Source: Actinomycetota bacterium (lineage in GTDB: Bacteria > Actinomycetota > Acidimicrobiia > Acidimicrobiales > Ilumatobacteraceae). Taken from it: 19,083 nt of DNA. The number at the start of each line of letters is the position of its first letter. The stretch's first letter is position 1. Where the stretch lies: NCBI GenBank assembly GCA_009704425.1, contig WLEG01000009.1, positions 1 through 19,083 on the forward strand, written 5' to 3'. Shown here piece after piece: positions 14,382-19,083 of the stretch. Both the position numbers and the translations under genes were made by a program. Under the pieces are notes generated by a model. It made no database searches and was not told where the DNA came from. It saw nothing but the letters and a program-made list of their open reading frames with translations.

Positions 14382-15004
14382 CACTGACCGTCCTTGCTTG
14401 CTCCGGGCAACGAGGCCTTGGAGAACACGATGTAGTCGTTGCACAACACGTCGTACGCGTTGAGTTCGCCGATCTCGATGAGCTGCACCTCGGGGAGGTT
14501 GCGGAACGAGCGGATGGCGTTGATCTCGTCGCGACGAACCACGACCAGAATGCGACCCTCGAGGTTCAACGCGGCGAGCGCGGCCTGTGCGGCCGAGGTC
14601 TTGGGCGTCTCGAAGTTCCACGCGTCCACGACGACGACCTTGCCCTCGTTCGTGCGATCCGACAGCGCGGACTGCAGCGCGATCTTGATCATCTTCTTGG
14701 GGGTCTTCTGCGAGTACTTGCGCGGCTTGGGTCCGTGAGCGACGCCACCACCGGAGAACTGCGGCGAACGGGTGGAACCCTGACGGGCGTTACCGGTGCC
14801 CTTCTGGTTGTAGGGCTTCTTGCCACCACCGGACACCTCGGCGCGGGTCTTGGTGCTCTGGGTACCGGCGCGACGGTGCGCGAGCTGGGCGGTGACGACC
14901 TGGTGCATCACCGGCACGTTGGGCTGACGACCGAAATCGTCGTCGCTCAGATCGAGCGAGCCGACGTCCTTGCCAGTCTGATTCTTGAGCTTCACGGAGG
15001 GCAT
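14381..15004 (-). CDS. rplD: 50S ribosomal protein L4
   Basis: L4 extends a loop into the exit tunnel; in E. coli it also represses the S10 operon through the mRNA leader. The 207-residue product carries the tunnel-loop region AEVSGGGKKPYNQKGTGNAR and STRSPQFSGGGVAHGPKPRK, and the Rossmann-like C-terminal half with LEGRILVVVRRDE. The ATG is 4 bp after the rplC stop. If L4 autoregulation exists here, its target would more likely be the rplC leader than a leader before rpsJ, because rpsJ is separated. Confidence 0.98.
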   Translation of the reverse strand: MPSVKLKNQTGKDVGSLDLSDDDFGRQPNVPVMHQVVTAQLAHRRAGTQSTKTRAEVSGGGKKPYNQKGTGNARQGSTRSPQFSGGGVAHGPKPRKYSQKTPKKMIKIALQSALSDRTNEGKVVVVDAWNFETPKTSAAQAALAALNLEGRILVVVRRDEINAIRSFRNLPEVQLIEIGELNAYDVLCNDYIVFSKASLPGASKDGQ

Positions 15005-15008
15005 GTGG

Positions 15009-15647
15009 TCACTTCCCCTTCACCGCGTTGCGAACGATCACAACGCCACCGTTCGGGCCCGGAACCGAGCCACGCACCAACAACAGGCCACGCTCGGCGT
15101 CGGCCTCGACAACTTCGAGATTGAGAGTGGTCACTTGCTCGTGACCCATGTGGCCCGCCATGCGCAGACCCTTGAACACGCGACCGGGGAACGAGCACGA
15201 ACCGATCGAGCCCGGCGCACGGTGGTGCTTGTGGTTACCGTGGCTGGCGCCCTGGCCGTTGAAGTTGTGACGCTTCATGCCACCGGCGAAACCCTTACCG
15301 CGGCTGATCGCGGTGACGTCGACCTTCTGGCCCTTGGCGAGAACATCGACGGCGATCTCCTGGCCCACCTCGAACCCGTCGACACTGTCGAGACGCAACT
15401 CGACGAGACGACGACCGGCATCGACACCGGCCTTGGCGAAGTGTCCGGCTTCGGGCTTGGACAACTTCTTGGCGTCCTTCGAGCCGTAGGTGACCTGAAC
15501 AGCGGCGTAGCCGTCGCGCTCGGAGGTCTTGATTTGAACGATGCGAGCGGGCTCGACACGAAGCACGGTGACGGGGACGACGCGATTGTCATCCGCCCAC
15601 ACCTGTGTCATGCCGACCTTTTCGCCGACGATCGCTTGCTTTGCCAT
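15009..15647 (-). CDS. rplC: 50S ribosomal protein L3
   Basis: L3 is an early assembly protein reaching the peptidyl transferase centre. The 212-residue product begins MAKQAIVGEKVGMTQVWADD and contains SRGKGFAGGMKRHNFNGQGA, SHGNHKHHRAPGSIG and FPGRVFKGLRMAGHMG, all family hallmarks. It is the first gene of the long downstream unit and is not adjacent to rpsJ as usual. The AGAGG ribosome-binding site is followed at once by CTGCCTC, so it can fold into a small stem (15648-15658) touching the ATG. Confidence 0.98.
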   Translation of the reverse strand: MAKQAIVGEKVGMTQVWADDNRVVPVTVLRVEPARIVQIKTSERDGYAAVQVTYGSKDAKKLSKPEAGHFAKAGVDAGRRLVELRLDSVDGFEVGQEIAVDVLAKGQKVDVTAISRGKGFAGGMKRHNFNGQGASHGNHKHHRAPGSIGSCSFPGRVFKGLRMAGHMGHEQVTTLNLEVVEADAERGLLLVRGSVPGPNGGVVIVRNAVKGK

Positions 15648-15854
15648 GAGGCAGCCTCTTCATCCATCCGCATCGCTGCGGTCCTTGCGACTTGACTGAT
15701 TCGCGTGTCGGGCGGAGAACCGCCGTTCACGCAAATGCTCCACAGGTCGCTGACCGGTGGAGCATTGGTTTCGGTTGTTGCCATGTGGTCCCCGGCGAAC
15801 CGGGCTCACATAGACATCGATTGCTGTGATCCGGGCGAACCCGTTTCACACGAG
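15648..15854 (-). promoter_or_regulatory. Long structured 5' leader of the rplC operon
   Basis: If transcription starts near 15854, as the promoter at 15861-15889 predicts, the leader is about 205 nt. It holds two small stems with UUCG loops (15832-15843 CGGG-UUCG-CCCG and 15791-15804 CCCGG-UUCG-CCGGG), then a large stem-loop (15734-15766), and a small stem at the Shine-Dalgarno (15648-15658). No ORF with a ribosome-binding site is evident in it. This is the layout expected of an autoregulated ribosomal leader, but the regulator is not known. Confidence 0.5.
15734..15766 (-). promoter_or_regulatory. Large stem-loop in the rplC leader
   Basis: Transcript arms AATGCTCCAC and GTGGAGCATT (10 bp) enclose one mismatch, an inner 4-bp stem GGTC/GACC and a 3-nt loop. 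It is followed by TGCGTG, not a U-run, so it is not a standard intrinsic terminator. It ends about 87 nt before the rplC start. It could be a protein-binding site for L4-like autoregulation or a processing signal. Confidence 0.55.
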
Positions 15855-15860
15855 GGGCGA

Positions 15861-15889
15861 ACGCTACCTGCGAGAACGGCCCTCCCCAA
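15861..15889 (-). promoter_or_regulatory. Candidate promoter of the rplC-to-adk operon
   Basis: On the minus strand TTGGGG (15884-15889), exactly 17 bp, then TAGCGT (15861-15866). The spacer length, box sequences and the downstream GCCCCTCG mirror the infA promoter at 4050-4078. It lies 118 bp after the hydrolase stop and would restart transcription for the split S10 operon. There is no experimental evidence; the call rests on the repeated pattern. Confidence 0.6.
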
Positions 15890-15975
15890 CCCGCCGGGGC
15901 CGGGGATTCTGCGAGGGGGATGTCTCACCGGGTCGGTGATCCGCCGTCCCGTGACGGGTCATCGGTTGAACGTAC

Positions 15976-15996
15976 TTATCCACAGGCTGTGGATAA
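15976..15996. promoter_or_regulatory. Palindromic pair of DnaA-box-like sites
   Basis: Two inverted copies of TTATCCACAG meet around a single central base, a perfect 10-bp dyad. Each arm contains an exact match to the TTATNCACA consensus. It begins 5 bp after the hydrolase stop codon and ends 86 bp before the rplC -35 box. As RNA it could fold into a hairpin, but no U-run follows, so a terminator function is less likely than a protein-binding site. Confidence 0.55.
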
Positions 15997-16001
15997 TGTC
16001 C

Positions 16002-17246
16002 TCAGGGGTAGCGGGCGGCGAGCCACTGTGCCGCGTGCGCCAGGGCTTCGCGCCGGTGACCCTCGAGATAATGGGGTGCCCCGGCCATCTCGATGTAAGT
16101 GCGGTCGGCCGCCCCACTGGCATCCACGATCTCTTTGGCCTGCCAGATGCGTATTTCCGTGTCGGCCGTGGGGTGGATGAGCAGGGTCGGGACCGTGACC
16201 CGGGGCATGGTGTCGGCCAACTTGGCATGGCTCGACAGGCCACTCCAGGTACTGAGCCACCCCCGAGCCGTCATGGTGCGGGCCAGTCCCCCACGTCCGT
16301 AATTGGCGTCGAAGGGGTCGGGGAAGGCGAACAGGGACCCCATCGGCCGCTGGTCGGGGTCGATGGAGAGATCCAGATAGGCCGGATCGGCCAGGGTCCG
16401 GTAGATGGTGAGGTACTTGGTGAACACGCCTCGTCGGCGCCATTCCCGCCACGCGTGGGGGTCCACCCGGGAGTCCACCCCCCGTGACCGGCCCAGCGCC
16501 ACCGTCGACTCCTCGATGCTGGCGTTGGCGATGGCGTCGATGCGGGCCACCCGAGCCACCTGGGCCGCGCGATAACGCGCCAACCACGCCGGGTCGTACG
16601 AGCACGGCTGGGGCCACGGACGCCACCCGTTGTCGGGGTTGTACATGTCGAGTTCGGGATCGGTGGAGAAGGGGTCGTCCTCGTCGATGACGCTGGGGTC
16701 GATCACCTGCAACATGAACACACCTTCTCCGGGGTGTGCCGCCATTCCGATCCACCCGTCGCCGATGCCGCGCTCGGCGTGCGCCATCGCCATGAGCGAT
16801 CCCCCACCGGAGTTGCCGAGTAACACCACGGCCTCGGCACCACGTCGCTTCATCTCGGCGTGCGCCGTCTCCACGTCGACGATGCACGACTCGTGCAAGC
16901 AGTCCGTGTCGTTGTTGATGAATCGCGTGCTGAAACCGAGCACCGCGTAGCCGGCCGCGGCGAGCAACGGAGCCGCGTAGTGAACGCTGAAGTCGCCGCG
17001 CGGATGCGACAGGATCACCGCGGTCTTCCACGTGCGACCATGAGGTGGGGTCCACAACAGACCGCGCACCAACGCGCCGTCGGGGCTGACCAATCGAATC
17101 GACTCACGGGGAATGTCGACACCCGGGTCGTCCTCGGGCAACGGCCAGTAGTTCAAACCGAACGGACGGGATCCCCCCAGATGCGCATCCAACATGAGCG
17201 CACCGTAACACCCGCCCCACGCGGTGGCCGGTGGTTGATCAGACAC
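16002..17246 (-). CDS. Alpha/beta hydrolase of unknown substrate
   Basis: The 414-residue product (from GTG at 17244-17246) shows an alpha/beta-hydrolase pattern. There is an early strand with ILSHPRGD (78-85) near the oxyanion hole, and a nucleophile elbow GNSGG with Ser146. A late strand LLIHPTADTEI supplies a likely acid (Asp362), and GAPHYLEGH supplies a likely His392. The stretch between about 185 and 345 is a large cap-like insert. No signal peptide is visible, so it is probably cytoplasmic. An alternative start is ATG at codon 18 (17195). It lies 36 bp after the protease gene and is probably co-transcribed with it. I do not recognise a specific family or substrate. Its position inside a ribosomal cluster is unusual. 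Confidence 0.85.
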   Translation of the reverse strand: MSDQPPATAWGGCYGALMLDAHLGGSRPFGLNYWPLPEDDPGVDIPRESIRLVSPDGALVRGLLWTPPHGRTWKTAVILSHPRGDFSVHYAAPLLAAAGYAVLGFSTRFINNDTDCLHESCIVDVETAHAEMKRRGAEAVVLLGNSGGGSLMAMAHAERGIGDGWIGMAAHPGEGVFMLQVIDPSVIDEDDPFSTDPELDMYNPDNGWRPWPQPCSYDPAWLARYRAAQVARVARIDAIANASIEESTVALGRSRGVDSRVDPHAWREWRRRGVFTKYLTIYRTLADPAYLDLSIDPDQRPMGSLFAFPDPFDANYGRGGLARTMTARGWLSTWSGLSSHAKLADTMPRVTVPTLLIHPTADTEIRIWQAKEIVDASGAADRTYIEMAGAPHYLEGHRREALAHAAQWLAARYP

Positions 17247-17263
17247 TGATCAGACACTGATCA
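17236..17263. repeat. Three TGATCA palindromes at exact 11-bp spacing over the hydrolase start
   Basis: TGATCA occurs at 17236-17241, 17247-17252 and 17258-17263 within a 2.5-copy tandem repeat of the 11-mer gatcagacact (17237-17264). It lies between the protease stop and the first hydrolase codons and spans the GTG start. Spacing of about one DNA helical turn could suit repeated protein binding on one face, but a simple slippage duplication is an equally good explanation. Confidence 0.5.
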
Positions 17264-17282
17264 GCCGATGTTCATTGGGGGA

Positions 17283-18470
17283 TCATTCGGTGGGACGTTC
17301 GATGAGCGTCGCGCTGAGCGTCAGACGATCACCGTCGCGCAAGACCTCGATCTCGATGGTGTCACCCGGCGACTGATCACGAATGGCCGCCACCAACGCA
17401 CCCTGCCCGTCCACCGGTGTTCCACCGGCCGACACCACGATGTCTCCGGCGCGCACTCCGGCGATGGACGCCGGCGAGTCCGGAGCGACCTCGGTGATCA
17501 GCGCACCGCGACCACCGTCGTCACGACTCTGCAGGCCCACGCCGAGATATCCCTCCACGCGGCTGGCACCGTTCGAGATGGCGCGCAGTTCATCGATGAC
17601 CGGGAGCGCTTCACCCACCGAAATGGAGAAGCCCACGTTGTTCGCCGCGGTGCCCGCCGTGCTGGTGAACACCGCCGTGTTGATTCCGACCACTTGTCCG
17701 CGCGCGTTCACGAGTGGACCACCCGAGTTGCCCGACGAGATCGCCGCATCGGTCTGGATGAGGCCGTCGAGCGCCCCGTCTCCGTTCTCGATGGTTCGGT
17801 TCAGCGCCGAGATGATCCCCCGCGTGACGGTGGGGCCGCCATCGAGGTCGAGCGCGAATCCCACGGCCACCACCTCGTCGCCCACGCCGATGGAGTCGGG
17901 ATCGGCGAACACCGCCGGCGTGAGATCGGTGGCGTCGATCTTGAGCAACGCCAGATCGTTGCCCACGTCCATCGCCAGCACGGTGGCCGGGATCGGGTCG
18001 ATGCTGTCGCCGAACAACACGCTCACATCGGTCGCCCCGTCCACCACGTGGGCGTTGGTGAGAATCTCACCGTCGGCGGAGATGACCACGCCGGTTCCGG
18101 TGCCCTGACCGGCACCGAGACCCTCGTCGATCTCCGACACCACGGTCACCACGCTCGGTTCGATGATGCCCACCACGGCCGCCACGTCGAGAGCGGGCAG
18201 ATCGCCGTCCGAGGGAGGCGCGGTGATCACCGGGTTTTCGTTCGATCCGGTCTCGGTGGGCGCCAGCGTGTCGTCCGATGCGACCACCGTGGACGGCGTG
18301 GAGCTCTCGTTCGACGACTCGCGACCGGACTGCGCGATCTGGGCGCCCATGAAGCCACCGAAGACCGCGGCCACCACCACCAACGACAACACCACCCAAC
18401 GGCGCCGCGACGTGTTGGTCGCCGGGGCCGATCGATCTTCCAGGGACGGGGGCGGGAACATGTCGGTCAC
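17283..18470 (-). CDS. Membrane-anchored HtrA/DegP-type serine protease with PDZ domain
   Basis: The 395-residue product is a trypsin-like envelope protease of the HtrA group. It has a short cytoplasmic N-terminus and one membrane segment (about residues 25-45, WVVLSLVVVAAVFGGFMGAQ). A Ser/Thr/Glu-rich linker runs to about residue 95, then the protease domain carries the triad His141 (LTNAHVVDG), Asp172 (GNDLALLK) and Ser249 (SSGNSGGPL). One C-terminal PDZ domain (about 305-390, with GVRAGDIVVSAGG) follows. The active domain should face outward and act in protein quality control or regulated proteolysis. The start is GTG (18468-18470) without a clear ribosome-binding site; ATG three codons later is an alternative. 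It follows the rpsJ terminator, so it probably has its own promoter. Confidence 0.93.
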   Translation of the reverse strand: MTDMFPPPSLEDRSAPATNTSRRRWVVLSLVVVAAVFGGFMGAQIAQSGRESSNESSTPSTVVASDDTLAPTETGSNENPVITAPPSDGDLPALDVAAVVGIIEPSVVTVVSEIDEGLGAGQGTGTGVVISADGEILTNAHVVDGATDVSVLFGDSIDPIPATVLAMDVGNDLALLKIDATDLTPAVFADPDSIGVGDEVVAVGFALDLDGGPTVTRGIISALNRTIENGDGALDGLIQTDAAISSGNSGGPLVNARGQVVGINTAVFTSTAGTAANNVGFSISVGEALPVIDELRAISNGASRVEGYLGVGLQSRDDGGRGALITEVAPDSPASIAGVRAGDIVVSAGGTPVDGQGALVAAIRDQSPGDTIEIEVLRDGDRLTLSATLIERPTE

Positions 18471-18476
18471 GAGGAG

Positions 18477-18506
18477 ATTGTGCCTCGGCGACGCGGCGAA
18501 TGTCTC
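18477..18506 (-). promoter_or_regulatory. Tentative promoter for a leaderless protease transcript
   Basis: GAGACA (18501-18506), 18 bp, then CACAAT (18477-18482), which lies only 6 bp before the GTG start. Each hexamer matches the sigma-70 consensus at 4 of 6 bases. The lack of a Shine-Dalgarno sequence before the start agrees with a leaderless mRNA, which is common in actinobacteria. The evidence is weak. Confidence 0.25.
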
Positions 18507-18538
18507 GTCGTCTCGGGTGTGAAATCGGTAAGAACGGG

Positions 18539-18592
18539 AAAACGAAAAAGCCCGGGGGTTCCCGCGCGAATCGCGTCGGTCACCACCCGGGC
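18539..18592 (-). terminator. Intrinsic terminator after rpsJ
   Basis: Transcript arms GCCCGGG (18586-18592) and CCCGGGC (18550-18556) pair, extended by two more GC pairs after a one-base bulge, with a small GCG-ATT-CGC stem inside the loop. The stem is followed directly by TTTTTCGTTTT. It starts 14 bp after the rpsJ stop. It would end the tuf-rpsJ transcript before the protease gene. Confidence 0.85.
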
Positions 18593-18605
18593 CAGTCTCG
18601 TCGGA

Positions 18606-18920
18606 TCAGGCGTTCTGAACCTTGATCTCCACTTCGACGCCGGCGGGCAGATCGATGCGCTGAAGGCTGTCGATGGTCTGCTGCTTGGGGTCGACGATGT
18701 CGATGAGCCGCTTGTGGATGCGCATCTCGAAGTGCTCGCGGGAGTCCTTGTCGATGTGCGGTCCGCGGATGACCGTGTAGCGATGCTTGTCGGTCGGCAA
18801 CGGAATGGGTCCACGCACGGTGGCGTTGGTACGAGCGACGGTCTCGACGATCTTGCGCGTCGACTGGTCGATGATCTCGTGATCGAACGCCTTGAGGCGG
18901 ATGCGGATGATTTGAGCCAT
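18606..18920 (-). CDS. rpsJ: 30S ribosomal protein S10 (NusE)
   Basis: S10 is a head protein of the small subunit and, as NusE, a partner of NusB in antitermination and of NusG in transcription-translation coupling. The 104-residue product is standard: MAQIIRIRLKAFDHEIIDQS, then VRGPIPLPTDKHRYTVIRGP and SREHFEMRIHKRLIDIVDPK. It follows tuf after only 14 bp, so it is probably co-transcribed from the str operon. A terminator, and not rplC, follows it; this is the main departure from the classical S10 operon. Confidence 0.98.
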   Translation of the reverse strand: MAQIIRIRLKAFDHEIIDQSTRKIVETVARTNATVRGPIPLPTDKHRYTVIRGPHIDKDSREHFEMRIHKRLIDIVDPKQQTIDSLQRIDLPAGVEVEIKVQNA

Positions 18921-18934
18921 GATGTGTCAGCCGA

Positions 18935-19083
18935 TCACTTGATGATCTTGGTGACGCGGCCGGCGCCCACGGTACGGCCACCCTCACGGATGGCGAAACG
19001 CAGACCCTCGTCCATGGCGATCGGCTTACCGAGCTCCACGGTCATGGTCACGTTGTCTCCGGGCATCACCATCTCGGTCCCGG
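18935..19083 (-). CDS. tuf: Elongation factor Tu, C-terminal 49 codons only
   Basis: EF-Tu delivers aminoacyl-tRNA to the ribosome as a GTPase. Only the end of domain 3 lies in the window. The hand translation reads GTEMVMPGDNVTMTVELGKP, then IAMDEGLRFAIREGG and RTVGAGRVTKIIK with a TGA stop (18935-18937). This matches the highly conserved EF-Tu C-terminus. The rest lies beyond the right edge. Its place before rpsJ is the usual str-S10 junction. Confidence 0.97.
   Translation of the reverse strand, partial: GTEMVMPGDNVTMTVELGKPIAMDEGLRFAIREGGRTVGAGRVTKIIK

Noticed and set aside
15976..15996. Intrinsic terminator after the hydrolase gene
   Set aside because: The dyad can form a stem, but the following transcript bases (GTACGTT) are not a U-run, so I list it as a protein-site candidate instead.
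15705..16487. Plus-strand open frame covering the rplC leader and the end of the hydrolase
   Set aside because: No ribosome-binding site and no protein-like pattern. The region is better explained by minus-strand promoter and leader elements.
1..19083. tRNA genes, CRISPR arrays, insertion sequences or prophage genes
   Set aside because: No cloverleaf, spaced repeat array, transposase or integrase was seen in the window.

Overview
The window is one long, GC-rich bacterial translation cluster, with every recognisable gene on the minus strand. From right to left it runs tuf (partial) - rpsJ - [HtrA-like protease - alpha/beta hydrolase] - rplC-rplD-rplW-rplB-rpsS-rplV-rpsC-rplP-rpmC-rpsQ-rplN-rplX-rplE-rpsN-rpsH-rplF-rplR-rpsE-rpmD-rplO-secY-adk - infA-rpmJ-rpsM-rpsK-rpsD-rpoA-rplQ-truA (partial). 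This is the classical str/S10/spc/alpha order. The high GC content, the compact TGATG-type gene overlaps, the four-cysteine S14, the zinc-type L36, the zinc-LID adenylate kinase and the truA end of the alpha operon fit an actinomycetote. I lean towards Acidimicrobiia, but this is an inference from sequence character, not a proven placement.

Right edge (about 18.5-19.1 kb): the last 49 codons of EF-Tu, then rpsJ, closed by a convincing intrinsic terminator at 18539-18592. Next comes a two-gene insert (16.0-18.5 kb) that does not belong to the classical operon: a membrane-anchored HtrA/DegP-type serine protease with one PDZ domain, and an alpha/beta hydrolase of unknown substrate. Because of this insert rpsJ is cut off from rplC, so the usual S10 operon is split. 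A gene-free stretch of about 350 bp (15648-16001) follows. It holds a palindromic pair of DnaA-box-like sequences, a candidate promoter and a hairpin-rich leader of about 200 nt in front of rplC.

Centre (4.2-15.6 kb): 22 tightly packed genes from rplC to adk, mostly overlapping or separated by a few bases and reading as one transcript. S3, L22, L5 and S5 carry unusual tails or low-complexity extensions. The map gene (methionine aminopeptidase), which usually sits between adk and infA, is absent. Its place is taken by a 212-bp regulatory gap with a DnaA-box-like site and a promoter that closely resembles the rplC promoter in sequence and layout.

Left part (0-4 kb): infA, which appears to start at a CTG codon behind a perfect Shine-Dalgarno sequence, then rpmJ, rpsM, rpsK, rpsD, rpoA, rplQ and the first 251 codons of truA. 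A perfect 12-bp hairpin lies inside the first codons of truA.

The most interesting signals are regulatory. (1) The infA and rplC promoters share TTGGNG-17 bp-TAGCRT boxes and the initially transcribed region. (2) Both have a TTATCCACA site 85 or 86 bp upstream of the -35 box. (3) infA has a probable CTG start. (4) The S10 operon is split by a protease/hydrolase pair with its own terminator and regulatory sequences.
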